Source of the DNA: Flavobacterium sp.
Lineage (GTDB): Bacteria > Bacteroidota > Bacteroidia > Flavobacteriales > Flavobacteriaceae
Direction of reading: 5' to 3'
Length of the DNA stretch: 64,000 bases
Assembly (NCBI RefSeq): GCF_025352425.1
Contig: NZ_JANXTI010000026.1
Location: 62,001 to 126,000, forward strand
Numbering within the stretch: position 1 is the first letter of the stretch; each line of letters begins with the position of its first letter. Shown here one piece after another: positions 18,195 through 27,618 of the stretch. The notes under the pieces were generated by a model. That model had not been told where the DNA came from and searched no databases. It was given only the letters and a program-made list of their open reading frames with translations. Position numbers and translations under genes: made by a program.

Positions 18195-18891
18195 CAAACT
18201 TGTCCTTACTTTTTGCTTCGGAAAGCTTCCCGCCAACTACAGCCACAATTTCACCTTTTGGAGGTTTTGCTTCAAAATGTTTCAGGACTTCTGCCGCTGT
18301 TCCGCGGATGGTTTCTTCGTGTAATTTTGATAATTCCCTTGAGACCGAAACCGCTCTTTCGGCACCAAAATACTGCACAAATTCCGCGAGGGTTTTTATC
18401 AGTTTATGTGGCGAAACATAGAAAATCATGGTTCTATTTTCTTCCGCTAAAGCCAAATATCGGGTTTGCCTTCCTTTCTTTTCGGGTAAAAATCCTTCGA
18501 AAACAAATCGGTCATTGGGCAAACCGCTATTCACCAAAGCGGGAACAAAGGCTGTTGCGCCCGGCAAACAATCTACTTCAATATTATTTTCTACACATGC
18601 TCGGGTCAACAAAAACCCCGGGTCAGAGATGGCCGGAGTTCCCGCATCAGAAATCAGCGCAATATTTTCTCCAGCCTGCAATCGCTTAATCAAATTCTCT
18701 ACAGTTTTGTGCTCGTTGTGCATATGATGGCTGTGCATGTGCGTGGAAATCTCAAAATGTTTGAGGAGTTTGCCGCTGGTTCGGGTGTCTTCTGCCAAAA
18801 TCAAATCGACTTCCTTCAAAATGCGAATTGCCCTGAAAGTCATGTCTTCCAGATTACCAATCGGCGTTGGAACGATGTAAAGTTTAGACAT
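18181..18891 (-). CDS. rsmI: 16S rRNA (cytidine-1402 2'-O)-methyltransferase RsmI
   Basis: The enzyme uses S-adenosylmethionine to methylate the ribose of C1402 in the 16S decoding centre. The 236-residue tetrapyrrole-methylase fold is intact: YIVPTPIGNLEDMT (residues 5-18), the EDTRTSGKLL segment near 35-44, SDAGTPAISDPG near 82-93 and the CLPGATAFVPAL loop near 107. It overlaps the upstream acidic-protein gene by one base (TAATG) and the downstream UDG-like gene by 14 bases, giving a three-gene minus-strand operon. Confidence 0.95.
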   Translation of the reverse strand: MSKLYIVPTPIGNLEDMTFRAIRILKEVDLILAEDTRTSGKLLKHFEISTHMHSHHMHNEHKTVENLIKRLQAGENIALISDAGTPAISDPGFLLTRACVENNIEVDCLPGATAFVPALVNSGLPNDRFVFEGFLPEKKGRQTRYLALAEENRTMIFYVSPHKLIKTLAEFVQYFGAERAVSVSRELSKLHEETIRGTAAEVLKHFEAKPPKGEIVAVVGGKLSEAKSKDKFDDNN

Positions 18892-19802
18892 TACCGGAAT
18901 TTTTTCTCAACGATTTCCATGAATCGCTCGATATAATCTTCTTCGCCAACCCAATAATTATAATCGGGAATCACCATTTCGTTTATGAAATTCTTGGCTT
19001 CCTCAAACGTATCAAAGGTATTCAATTGAGAAATCACTCGATTAAAGTCTTCGTTGCTGTCGTTAAAAAGATGCTGCACAAAACCAATTCGGTCATTTAA
19101 TCCAATAGCAATTGATTTTGACATTCCATCATGTAAGGCTTCAGTTTTTGAAGTTTCTGCGATTGGTTCTTGTTTTGTTTCTTCTTTGGTATCCGAAGGA
19201 AATAACGACACTTCATTTGGTTTTACAAAGACAGGATCAGCATATTTGCCAATATGGTCTTCTAGTTTCTCTTCACGTTGTTCCATTTCAGTGGGAACTA
19301 CATCCATTTCTAATTCAAAACTAGGCTCAAAAGAAGGTTTATCTTCGGAAACGATTTGCTCCGCCAGTTCGCTATCGCTCTGGTCTTCTTCCTCTTCTAG
19401 AGTTGGTTCTTCCTCCAATTCTTCTTCAACAGTATTTTCGTGTTCTTCGGAAACTATTGATTCTTCATCAACGGTTACCTCAACTTCTTCTTCAGATTGC
19501 ACCTGTTCCGTCGACTCTGGTTGTGTTACTTCAGGCTCCGCTTCGGCAACCTCAAGAACGTCAGGTTTTACTGGTTCTGATACAGATTCTACTTGATTGG
19601 ATTGCTCCAGTTTTTCTTCCAAAACAACGGACGACACTTCTGATTTTACCGATTCAAAATTATCCTGATAGAACTTTAAAACAGCCAAAGTTTCGTATAA
19701 TTTTTGGGTTTCCTTATACAATTGATCAACTTCCGACTTGTTTTTAAGCTTTAAAATTCGGTGCGCAATGCTGATTAATTCGGATTCTAATCTTTTTTTC
19801 AT
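18891..19802 (-). CDS. Acidic coiled-coil protein of unknown function
   Basis: This is a 303-residue protein. The N-terminal 60 residues form a predicted coiled coil (many Leu/Lys/Glu heptads). About 70-190 is very acidic low-complexity sequence rich in Glu, Val, Ser and Pro. The C-terminal 80 residues are a compact helical domain with IGLNDRIGFVQHLFNDSNEDFNR and a final YNYWVGEEDYIERFMEIVEKKFR. No signal peptide is present. The layout (folded tail on a long acidic linker) recurs in Flavobacteriaceae beside rsmI as far as I recall, but its role is unknown. Confidence 0.8.
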   Translation of the reverse strand: MKKRLESELISIAHRILKLKNKSEVDQLYKETQKLYETLAVLKFYQDNFESVKSEVSSVVLEEKLEQSNQVESVSEPVKPDVLEVAEAEPEVTQPESTEQVQSEEEVEVTVDEESIVSEEHENTVEEELEEEPTLEEEEDQSDSELAEQIVSEDKPSFEPSFELEMDVVPTEMEQREEKLEDHIGKYADPVFVKPNEVSLFPSDTKEETKQEPIAETSKTEALHDGMSKSIAIGLNDRIGFVQHLFNDSNEDFNRVISQLNTFDTFEEAKNFINEMVIPDYNYWVGEEDYIERFMEIVEKKFR

Positions 19803-19901
19803 ACCTTTTGAAATATTATGGAATACGGTCGTCTTTTTTAATAAATGTCTTCCGGGCTGTTTATTTTGCCTATGGAAGAAGTAACCTTGGTTAAAATTTT
19901 T

Positions 19902-19909
19902 TACATTTG
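19902..19909 (+). promoter_or_regulatory. Flavobacterial -7 promoter box of tdk
   Basis: TACATTTG matches TAnnTTTG, about 91 bp before the tdk ATG at 20001. It would give a leader of roughly 85 bases. The expected -33 TTG is not at canonical spacing (the nearest is 12 bp away). Confidence 0.4.
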
Positions 19910-20000
19910 AGTCGACGTAAAACTAAGAAAAATTTTAGTCGGTTTGTTTGCGTTACAAAGTAACAAAAGAATTCAATTTTTAAAGGTAGAAAAATACAAA

Positions 20001-20621
20001 ATGTTTCTCGAAAATACAGTAAATCATAAAGAACAATTTGGTTGGATTGAAGTCATCTGCGGTTCGATGTTTTCGGGTAAAACGGAAGAACTCATCCGAC
20101 GATTGAAAAGAGCACAATTCGCCAAACAAAAAGTGGAAATTTTTAAACCTTCAATCGATACACGATATGATGAGGAAATGGTGGTTTCCCACAACAAAAA
20201 CGAAATCCGCTCATCGCCTGTTCCTGCTGCCGCTAATATTCGAATTCTCGCTCAAGGCTGCGACGTAGTTGGTATTGACGAAGCCCAGTTTTTTGATGAC
20301 GAAATTGTTGCTGTGTGTAACGACCTGGCGAACTCTGGGATTCGAGTTATCGTAGCGGGATTAGATATGGATTTTAAAGGAAATCCTTTTGGCCCCATGC
20401 CAGCGTTAATGGCAACAGCAGAATATGTAACCAAAGTTCACGCAGTTTGTACACGTACCGGAAATTTAGCCCATTACAGTTTTAGGAAAAATGACAATGA
20501 CAAATTGGTTATGCTTGGCGAAACCGAAGAATACGAACCGTTAAGCCGGGCGGCATATTATAATGCGATGCGCCAGAACATGATTGTAAAAGACCCCGAA
20601 CATCTATCAGAAGAAAAATAA
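20001..20621 (+). CDS. tdk: Thymidine kinase
   Basis: The enzyme phosphorylates thymidine to dTMP in nucleotide salvage. About 206 residues hold the type II thymidine-kinase motifs: the P-loop [11 protein letters not shown] (near residue 20 from the chosen start), the Walker-B-like [12 protein letters not shown], and the lasso segment [14 protein letters not shown]. CxRTG ([13 protein letters not shown]) retains one Cys of the usual zinc site. The ATG at 20001 is preferred to the TTG at 19944, because homologues begin close to this Met. Confidence 0.93.
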   Translation: MFLENTVNHKEQFGWIEVICGSMFSGKTEELIRRLKRAQFAKQKVEIFKPSIDTRYDEEMVVSHNKNEIRSSPVPAAANIRILAQGCDVVGIDEAQFFDDEIVAVCNDLANSGIRVIVAGLDMDFKGNPFGPMPALMATAEYVTKVHAVCTRTGNLAHYSFRKNDNDKLVMLGETEEYEPLSRAAYYNAMRQNMIVKDPEHLSEEK

Positions 20622-20630
20622 CTCCTACTC

Positions 20631-23075
20631 TTGATACTAACCATCCGAAATATTGTTCCAATCATCAAAGCCCATTGGGTTGGACAAAATGACACCTCCA
20701 TTATTGACTATGTCTCTATTGATAGCCGTTCGTTGCAAAACGATAAAAACACCCTGTTTTTCGCTATTGCCGGACCAAATCATGATGGCCATTTATATAT
20801 TGAAGAACTTATTCAGAAAGGCGTACAGCATTTTGTGGTAACCAAAATTCCCGAAAATGTCACAGGGAAAGCTGATTTTTTAGTTGTTGAAAACACACTT
20901 GATGCATTACAAAAATTTGCAGCCTTTTATCGCAGCCAATTTGATTTTCCTGTTATTGGAATAACCGGAAGTAATGGAAAAACCATCATCAAGGAATGGC
21001 TAAATTTTCTATTAAGCCCTGACTACAACATTATCCGAAGTCCAAAAAGTTATAACTCACAAGTTGGTGTGCCGCTTTCGATTTTAGGTATCAAAGAAAA
21101 ACACAATTTAGGAATATTCGAAGCCGGAATTTCCATGAATAATGAAATGGAAAAGCTTCAAAAAATTATCCAGCCAACCATTGGAATCCTGTCTAATATT
21201 GGTTCGGCTCACGATGAAGGTTTTTCAAGCGTGGCGGAAAAGATGAAAGAAAAATTAAAACTTTTTATTTCGGTAAACGTTTTGATTTTAAACAAAAATA
21301 AAACCATTTGCGCTTTCGTTAATCCAAAAATAAAAATCTTTACCTGGTGCTCTGACGATAAAAGTGCCGATGTTTTTATTACGAAAAAAAATATTGCTGA
21401 ACTAACCGAATTACAAGTCACGTACAGAGAAGACACATTCCCGATTACGATTCCGTTTCAGGATCAGGCTTCTGTAGAAAACGCGATTCATTGCATGATG
21501 GTGATGCTTTATTTTGGTTACAACCAAAAAGTAATTCAAACCAGAATGTCACATTTATATCCCGTGGAAATGCGGCTGAAAGTGAAAAACGGGATTTCCA
21601 ACTGTACGCTTATTGATGATAGTTACAGTTCCGATTTTCAATCGCTGAAAATTGCTTTGGATTTTCTGGAAAACCAAAAACAACACAAGAAGAAAACGAT
21701 TATTCTTTCGGATATTTTTCAGAGCGGCTTGAGTAACGAAGAATTATATTCGCAGGTTTCGCAGTTGATTATTTCGAATAAAATTACCCGGGTAATTGGC
21801 ATTGGAGAAACCATTTCACAATTTAAAAATAAATTTATAAACTGTGTTACGTTTCAAAATGTATCCGAATTTACGAATGCTTTTGACAATCTGAATTTTG
21901 AAAATGAAACCATATTGATTAAAGGCGCGCGCGATTTTAATTTTGAGAAAATTGTGTCAATGCTTGAAGAAAAGACGCATGAAACTGTTTTGGAAATTAA
22001 CCTTAACGCAATCGGTCATAACCTAAGTTTTTTTAAATCAAAATTAAAACCAAAAACCAAAATGATGGTGATGGTTAAAGCCTTTGGCTATGGAAATGGC
22101 GGTTTCGAAATTGCACAATTACTCGAACATCATAAGGTAGATTATCTTGGTGTGGCTTTCGCCGATGAAGGAATTTCGCTGAAGAATGCCGGAATTACTG
22201 TCCCAATTATGGTTCTAAATCCGGAAACCACGAGTTTTGCCGCCATTATTCAGCATCATTTAGAACCCGAAATTTATTCCGTCAAAGGATTAAAAGCCTT
22301 TTTGAAAATCGCCGAACAAAACAAATTAAAACACTTTCCAATTCATATAAAGATAGATACAGGAATGCATCGCTTAGGGTTTGAAGACGAAGATCTCGAT
22401 GATTTAATTCTAATTCTTCGTGGCAACGAAACGGTGCAAATCAAAAGTGTCTTATCACATATGGCAACAAGCGATGATTTGAAACAGGACGCATTTTCGA
22501 AAGCCCAGATTGCACTATTTGAAAAATTGTCATCACAGTTACAAACCGAGTTAAATATAAAACCAATTCGTCATATTTTAAACACTTCCGGAATCACTAA
22601 TTATCCAGAAGCACAATACGATATGGTCCGATTAGGCATTGGATTATATGGTATTTCCAACGATACCGAAGAACAAAAAGAACTGGAAAATGTAGGGACT
22701 TTAAAATCGGTGATTTCCCAAATCCGAACCATCGAAGAAGGTGAAAGTGTTGGTTATGGCCGCAGATTTATTGCAGCAAAACAAACCAAAATTGCTACGA
22801 TTCCTATCGGCTACGCTGACGGCATTAGCAGAAGCTGGGGGAACGGCCTTGGTTATGTTGTGATTAATCATAAACCCGCCAAAATTGTTGGAAGTGTTTG
22901 CATGGACATGCTTATGGCTGATGTAACCGACATAGATTGCAAGGAGGGAAATACCGTAATTATTTTTGGTGATAATCCAACCGTTAATTTTATTGCTAAG
23001 CAGCTCAATACTATTCCGTATGAAATTTTAACCAGCATCTCCCAACGGGTTAAAAGAGTATTTTTTAGGGAATGA
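20631..23075 (+). CDS. Bifunctional MurF ligase/alanine racemase
   Basis: This is a 814-residue fusion. The N-terminal part (about 1-445) is UDP-MurNAc-tripeptide:D-Ala-D-Ala ligase, with ATP loop GITGSNGKT at residues 110-118 and a NIGSAHDEGF motif. The C-terminal part (about 455-814) is alanine racemase, with the PLP-binding Lys483 in VMVKAFGYG and the GYADGISRSWGNG segment. It thus makes D-Ala and adds D-Ala-D-Ala in peptidoglycan synthesis. The start is a TTG 9 bp after tdk, which fits the N-terminal alignment. The fusion is typical of Bacteroidota. Confidence 0.95.
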   Translation: MILTIRNIVPIIKAHWVGQNDTSIIDYVSIDSRSLQNDKNTLFFAIAGPNHDGHLYIEELIQKGVQHFVVTKIPENVTGKADFLVVENTLDALQKFAAFYRSQFDFPVIGITGSNGKTIIKEWLNFLLSPDYNIIRSPKSYNSQVGVPLSILGIKEKHNLGIFEAGISMNNEMEKLQKIIQPTIGILSNIGSAHDEGFSSVAEKMKEKLKLFISVNVLILNKNKTICAFVNPKIKIFTWCSDDKSADVFITKKNIAELTELQVTYREDTFPITIPFQDQASVENAIHCMMVMLYFGYNQKVIQTRMSHLYPVEMRLKVKNGISNCTLIDDSYSSDFQSLKIALDFLENQKQHKKKTIILSDIFQSGLSNEELYSQVSQLIISNKITRVIGIGETISQFKNKFINCVTFQNVSEFTNAFDNLNFENETILIKGARDFNFEKIVSMLEEKTHETVLEINLNAIGHNLSFFKSKLKPKTKMMVMVKAFGYGNGGFEIAQLLEHHKVDYLGVAFADEGISLKNAGITVPIMVLNPETTSFAAIIQHHLEPEIYSVKGLKAFLKIAEQNKLKHFPIHIKIDTGMHRLGFEDEDLDDLILILRGNETVQIKSVLSHMATSDDLKQDAFSKAQIALFEKLSSQLQTELNIKPIRHILNTSGITNYPEAQYDMVRLGIGLYGISNDTEEQKELENVGTLKSVISQIRTIEEGESVGYGRRFIAAKQTKIATIPIGYADGISRSWGNGLGYVVINHKPAKIVGSVCMDMLMADVTDIDCKEGNTVIIFGDNPTVNFIAKQLNTIPYEILTSISQRVKRVFFRE

Positions 23076-23148
23076 TTTTTTTAAAATTTGTTAAAAATGT
23101 TAAAAATTTATTTAATTTAGTTTCACTAACCAATAAAATTTAAATATT

Positions 23149-23562
23149 ATGGGATTTTTTAGCGATTTCAAAGCGTCATTAATGAAAGGCGACGTGCTAA
23201 CTTTAGCAACAGCAGTAGTAATCGGTGGTGCTTTCGGAAAAATAGTAGGTTCTGCTGTGGATGACATCATCATGCCGATTGTAGGACTGATAACGGGCGG
23301 AATTGATTTTACCACAAAATTTATTGCATTAAACGGCGAACATTATGAAAACCTTGCAGCTGCAAAAACTGCCGGAGCTTCGGTTATGACCTATGGAAAT
23401 TTTGTTCAGGCCATTATTAACTTTATAATCATTGCTTTGTTCATTTTTGTTGTTTTAAGAGCAGCCGAAAAAGCGAAGAAGAAAGAAGACGTTGTGGTTG
23501 TTGTGAGCGGCCCAACTCAGGAAGAATTGCTTACACAAATTAGGGATTTACTCAAAAAATAA
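23149..23562 (+). CDS. mscL: Large-conductance mechanosensitive channel MscL
   Basis: This pentameric inner-membrane channel opens under membrane tension to release solutes during hypo-osmotic shock. The 137-residue chain has the classic layout: an N-terminal amphipathic helix ([15 protein letters not shown]), TM1 with [25 protein letters not shown], a periplasmic loop, TM2 (about 83-105), and a charged C-terminal helix bundle ([14 protein letters not shown]-like). It has its own terminator at 23589-23612. Confidence 0.97.
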   Translation: MGFFSDFKASLMKGDVLTLATAVVIGGAFGKIVGSAVDDIIMPIVGLITGGIDFTTKFIALNGEHYENLAAAKTAGASVMTYGNFVQAIINFIIIALFIFVVLRAAEKAKKKEDVVVVVSGPTQEELLTQIRDLLKK

Positions 23563-23588
23563 TACCGCTACATTATATATTCTAACTA

Positions 23589-23612
23589 AACCGCTTCTTA
23601 ATTGAGGCGGTT
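23589..23612 (+). terminator. Rho-independent terminator of mscL
   Basis: A 9-bp stem AACCGCTTC/GAGGCGGTT (one G-U pair) has a 6-base loop and is followed by TTTCTTTT. Confidence 0.88.
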
Positions 23613-23652
23613 TTTCTTTTTCAGGAGCACAGCATTTATTTTATTCAGGACG

Positions 23653-23756
23653 ATTCCTCCCGCTATCCGCGCTACACGGTAGCTTGCTCCTATCGGGGCT
23701 GGCGAGAACGTTCTGCGGTTTTCCGTCTTTTTTCTTTCTTCTTTCTTCTTTCTTCA
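23653..23756. repeat. Dispersed intergenic element copy 2 plus polypyrimidine tract
   Basis: Bases 23653-23704 form a G+C-rich block (begins ATTCCTCCCGCTATCC, ends TATCGGGGCTGG) similar to 8491-8541. Bases 23729-23756 are a CTTTCTTCTTT-type tract like that upstream of lysC. Neither has a reading frame. Together they fill the gap between mscL and asd and probably lie upstream of the asd promoter. Confidence 0.55.
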
Positions 23757-23766
23757 ATTTTCTACA

Positions 23767-23774
23767 TACTTTTG
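23767..23774 (+). promoter_or_regulatory. Flavobacterial -7 promoter box of asd
   Basis: TACTTTTG matches TAnnTTTG, 28 bp before the ATG at 23802. The -33 region lies in the polypyrimidine tract and has no clear TTG. Confidence 0.5.
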
Positions 23775-23801
23775 TACTTCAAAATTTATAATCAATAAAA
23801 T

Positions 23802-24791
23802 ATGAAAGTTGCTGTTGTTGGTGCAACCGGAATGGTTGGAGAAGTAATGCTCAAAGTTTTAGCCGAAAGAAATTTTCCAGTAACGGAATTAATTCCTGTT
23901 GCTTCAGAAAAATCTGTTGGAAAAGAAATTGAATTTAAAGGAAAGAAATATAAAGTGGTTGGTCTTCAAACCGCCGTTGATATGAAAGCGGATATCGCTT
24001 TGTTTTCGGCAGGTGGAGAAACCTCTTTAACCTGGGCACCAAAATTTGCCGAAGCGGGAACAACCGTTATCGATAACTCTTCAGCATGGAGAATGGATCC
24101 AACTAAAAAATTGGTAGTTCCTGAAATCAATGCCTCAGAATTAACAAAGGATGACAAAATCATCGCTAATCCAAACTGTTCCACCATTCAAATGGTTATG
24201 GTTTTGGCCCCGTTGCATAAAAAATACAACATCAAGCGTGTGATTGTTTCAACTTACCAATCAATAACAGGAACCGGAGTAAAGGCTGTAAAGCAATTGG
24301 AGAATGAATATGCCGGGGTTTCGGGTGATATGGCTTATAAATACCAAATTCACCGCAATGCTATTCCCCAATGTGACAGTTTTGAAGATAACGGATATAC
24401 GAAAGAAGAGATGAAACTGGTGCGTGAAACCCAAAAAATTATTGGCGACAAATCAATTGCAGTTACAGCAACTGCGATTAGAATTCCTGTAGTTGGCGGT
24501 CATAGTGAAGCCGTGAATGTAGAATTTTCAAATGACTTTGATGTGAATGAAGTACGTAATATTTTGCATCATACAGATGGCGTTACCGTTCAGGACAATA
24601 ATGATACTTACACTTATCCGATGCCATTGTATGCTCAGGGAAAAGATGATGTTTTCGTAGGTAGGATTCGCCGCGATGAAAGTCAGCCAAACTCTTTAAA
24701 CATGTGGATTGTGTCGGACAATTTAAGAAAAGGTGCGGCTACCAACACAATTCAGATTGCAGAATATTTGGTTGCAAATAAACTAGTATAA
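23802..24791 (+). CDS. asd: Aspartate-semialdehyde dehydrogenase
   Basis: The enzyme reduces 4-phospho-aspartate to aspartate semialdehyde with NADPH, following aspartate kinase (lysC, 4322-5575). The 329-residue chain shows the NADP-binding VGATGMVGEVML (residues 6-17), a SAGGETS phosphate-binding loop, and NPNCSTIQMV (Cys about 127) with the catalytic Cys. RIPVVGGHSEAVNVEF holds the catalytic His. Length and motifs are standard. Confidence 0.97.
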   Translation: MKVAVVGATGMVGEVMLKVLAERNFPVTELIPVASEKSVGKEIEFKGKKYKVVGLQTAVDMKADIALFSAGGETSLTWAPKFAEAGTTVIDNSSAWRMDPTKKLVVPEINASELTKDDKIIANPNCSTIQMVMVLAPLHKKYNIKRVIVSTYQSITGTGVKAVKQLENEYAGVSGDMAYKYQIHRNAIPQCDSFEDNGYTKEEMKLVRETQKIIGDKSIAVTATAIRIPVVGGHSEAVNVEFSNDFDVNEVRNILHHTDGVTVQDNNDTYTYPMPLYAQGKDDVFVGRIRRDESQPNSLNMWIVSDNLRKGAATNTIQIAEYLVANKLV

Positions 24792-24871
24792 TCTATTCAA
24801 ATCATAAGGCCGTTTAATTTTGCAAATCATAAAATTTGTTAAAATCAAATGATTTTTCTTTGGTCATCCCT

Positions 24872-24879
24872 TACATTTG
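24872..24879 (+). promoter_or_regulatory. Flavobacterial -7 box ahead of the His-rich gene
   Basis: TACATTTG lies only 6 bp before the ATG at 24886, so the transcript would be nearly leaderless from that ATG. It also overlaps the TTG at 24877 and excludes that as a start. Confidence 0.45.
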
Positions 24880-24885
24880 CAGTCG

Positions 24886-25239
24886 ATGAAAAAAAGGTTT
24901 CTCATAGTAAATTCTATCATGGGATTGGTTGTATTGCTTGCAATACTAATTCAATCTTTCGATGCTATCAGGCATTTGGAAAAACAATTTTCAGAAAAAC
25001 ACTGCTACCATAACTATCATCATCACAAAACTGAAATCAATCATTCACATGAAAATTCAGATCACTGTTTTCTTTGTGAATTTGGGTTCAGCAGTTTTAT
25101 TTCGCCTTCCAAAATAATTTTTACTTCTAAAAAAAATGAAGTTACTACCAAATATTCTCCTTATTATTCCAAAGAAATAACTCATTTTTTCCGCGGAAGC
25201 CTCTTTGCACTGCGTGCGCCCCCGTGTTTTATTGTTTAA
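24886..25239 (+). CDS. Small His-rich membrane-anchored protein, DUF2946-like
   Basis: This is a protein of about 117 residues. An N-terminal transmembrane or signal helix (residues 8-27) is followed by an extracytoplasmic His/Cys cluster (CYHNYHHHKTEINHSH then HCFLCEF). A C-terminal FRGSLFALRAPP motif is shared with DUF2946-type proteins that accompany metal receptor genes. The cluster would bind a soft or transition metal (inference). It is followed 61 bp later by the TonB receptor gene on the same strand, suggesting a metal-acquisition or metal-sensing pair. I took the ATG at 24886 rather than the TTG at 24877. Confidence 0.75.
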   Translation: MKKRFLIVNSIMGLVVLLAILIQSFDAIRHLEKQFSEKHCYHNYHHHKTEINHSHENSDHCFLCEFGFSSFISPSKIIFTSKKNEVTTKYSPYYSKEITHFFRGSLFALRAPPCFIV

Positions 25240-25300
25240 ACCAGTTTTTCTGAACCGAAACAACTTCGGTCAATTATTCCTTTATCAATAAAACTATTTT

Positions 25301-27508
25301 ATGAAATCAATATATATTACCCTGTTGATAGGGTTTTCATTAGTCGCAAATGCGCAAAACAAAATCGTTGGAACTGTTTCCGACAAAGACAATAAAGCAT
25401 TACCCAATGTTATCGTTTCTATTCCCGAAATCCATAAGGAAACCATTTCTGATACTGACGGAAAGTATGTTTTAAACAATTTACCAAACGGCACTTATAA
25501 AATTATTTTTTCTTCTGTTGGGTATGGCACTCAAACGCTTTCTATCGCCATTGCCGGGAGTGAAATAACCCAAAATATAACTTTGGAAGACAATATCATT
25601 CACATGGATGAAGTGATTGTCTCTACTGCATTCAACAAATTACAATCGCAAAACGTAATGAAAGTGGAACATGAAAGTGTAAAATCGTTACAACAAAAAG
25701 GAACTGCAACACTAGTTGAAGGATTAGCAACAATTCCCGGAGTTTCACAAGTTTCAACCGGAACTTCAATCGGAAAGCCAGTTATTCGTGGCTTGAGTGG
25801 TAATCGGGTTTTGGTGTATTCGCAAGGTGTTCGGTTAGAAAATCAGCAATTTGGTGAAGAACATGGTTTGGGTTTAAACGATGCAGGTGTTGAAAGTGTG
25901 GAAGTTATCAAAGGTCCGGCATCATTGCTTTATGGGTCTGATGCGCTGGGTGGCGTTTTATATTTCAATCCTGAAAAATTTGCCAATCCAAAAGAATTTA
26001 AGGCCGATTTTAGTCAGCGTGTGTTTTCGAATACTTTAGGAAGCAATACTTCTTTAGGAGTAAAAACATCGACTGAAAACTGGAAATATTTAGCCCGCGG
26101 AAGTTTCAATACGCATGCCGATTATCAAATTGCTGATGGTGACAGAGTAACTAATACGCGCTACAACGAAGCCGATTTAAAAGCCGGAATTGGTTACAGC
26201 AATTCGAGCTTATCAAGTGTACTCCGATACAATTTTAATAAACTGGATTTGGGAATTCCTGAAAACGGAATAAGCGAACAATCTACCAGCCATTCCACTG
26301 TTTTTCCTAAACAAGCGGTTTACAATCATATCTTGAGTTTGCACAATAATTTCTATTTTAAGAACTCTAAACTCGATGCTGATTTGGGTTATATTTTCAA
26401 TGACCGAAGTGAATTTGCAGACAGTAATGTAGCTTCTTTACATATGAAATTACGAACATTGAACTATGATTTGAAGTATTATCTGCCAAAGTTTGGCAAA
26501 GTGGAAACGATTATCGGAATTCAGGGCATGCATCAAACCAATAAAAATTCAGGACAAGAATTGTTGATTCCGGATGCGGCAACAACTGATTTTGGAGTTT
26601 TTGGTACGGCTAATTATGAATTCGGAAAGAATGTGTTGCAAGCCGGGCTTCGTTTTGACAACCGAAAAATAAATAGTGAAACCCACGGAATTATAGGGCA
26701 GGAAAGTTATTTTGCAGCCATTGACAAAAGTTTTGACAGCTTCAATGCGTCGTTGGGTTATAAAACAAATTTAGCTGATGATTTTACACTTCGTTTAAAT
26801 ATAGCCTCAGGTTTCCGTGCTCCGAATTTAGCCGAACTAACATCTAATGGCGTTCACGAGGGAAGCAATCGCTATGAAATTGGAAATGCCAATCTGAAAA
26901 ATGAACAGAATCTGCAAACCGATTTGAATTTGGAATATAAAAGTTCACATTTTGAAATCTTTGCCAATGGTTTTTACAATCATATTAATAACTATATTTT
27001 TATTTCTCCGAATGGAAGTGTTATTAACGGTAATAATGTTTATGATTATGTTCAGGCAAATGCCAAATTATATGGTGGTGAAACAGGAATTCATTTTCAT
27101 CCGCATCCGCTGGACTGGTTGCATTTTACGAGTAGTTATGAAATGGTTATTGGCAAAAAAGACAACGGAAGCAATTTACCTTTGATTCCTGCCAATAAAT
27201 GGAATAACAATTTTAAAGGCGAATTTGAATTGAAAAATTGGTGGAAAGAGGGTTTTGCAACGCTTAACATTGAAAGCACTTTTGCACAAAACAACAACGG
27301 CGAATTTGAAACTAAAACTAGCGGGTATACTTTGATAAATTTAGGTTTAGGCGGTAAAATCAACATAAACAAAGCTACTTTTAACTTCAATTTAAATGTG
27401 AATAATGTGCTTGATAAAAGGTATGTTTCGCATTTATCAAGACTAAAGTCGGATGGAATTCCAAACATTGGACGGAATGTAATTTTGGGGATTAATTTCG
27501 CCATTTAG
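25301..27508 (+). CDS. TonB-dependent outer-membrane receptor with carboxypeptidase-like domain
   Basis: This is a 735-residue receptor. The signal peptide (1-18, ending ANAQ) precedes a carboxypeptidase-regulatory-like beta-sandwich (about 20-105, KIVGTVSDKDNKALPNVIVSIP). A plug domain follows (about 115-225, with LVEGLATIPGVSQVSTGTS and GPASLLYGSDALGGVL), then a barrel to the C-terminus (GRNVILGINFAI, final aromatic/Ile strand). It imports a ligand using TonB energy. There is no SusD partner, so a small ligand such as a metal complex is favoured; the neighbouring His-rich gene supports this. Confidence 0.93.
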   Translation: MKSIYITLLIGFSLVANAQNKIVGTVSDKDNKALPNVIVSIPEIHKETISDTDGKYVLNNLPNGTYKIIFSSVGYGTQTLSIAIAGSEITQNITLEDNIIHMDEVIVSTAFNKLQSQNVMKVEHESVKSLQQKGTATLVEGLATIPGVSQVSTGTSIGKPVIRGLSGNRVLVYSQGVRLENQQFGEEHGLGLNDAGVESVEVIKGPASLLYGSDALGGVLYFNPEKFANPKEFKADFSQRVFSNTLGSNTSLGVKTSTENWKYLARGSFNTHADYQIADGDRVTNTRYNEADLKAGIGYSNSSLSSVLRYNFNKLDLGIPENGISEQSTSHSTVFPKQAVYNHILSLHNNFYFKNSKLDADLGYIFNDRSEFADSNVASLHMKLRTLNYDLKYYLPKFGKVETIIGIQGMHQTNKNSGQELLIPDAATTDFGVFGTANYEFGKNVLQAGLRFDNRKINSETHGIIGQESYFAAIDKSFDSFNASLGYKTNLADDFTLRLNIASGFRAPNLAELTSNGVHEGSNRYEIGNANLKNEQNLQTDLNLEYKSSHFEIFANGFYNHINNYIFISPNGSVINGNNVYDYVQANAKLYGGETGIHFHPHPLDWLHFTSSYEMVIGKKDNGSNLPLIPANKWNNNFKGEFELKNWWKEGFATLNIESTFAQNNNGEFETKTSGYTLINLGLGGKININKATFNFNLNVNNVLDKRYVSHLSRLKSDGIPNIGRNVILGINFAI

Positions 27509-27618
27509 AATTAAGTATTTTATTGTTCATAAATATGTTAATTCTTAAGAAATAAGGCATCTGTTTCCATTAAAGTTTTGCGTTATTTTTACCTTACTAA
27601 TTAAAAACCTCCTTTAGT

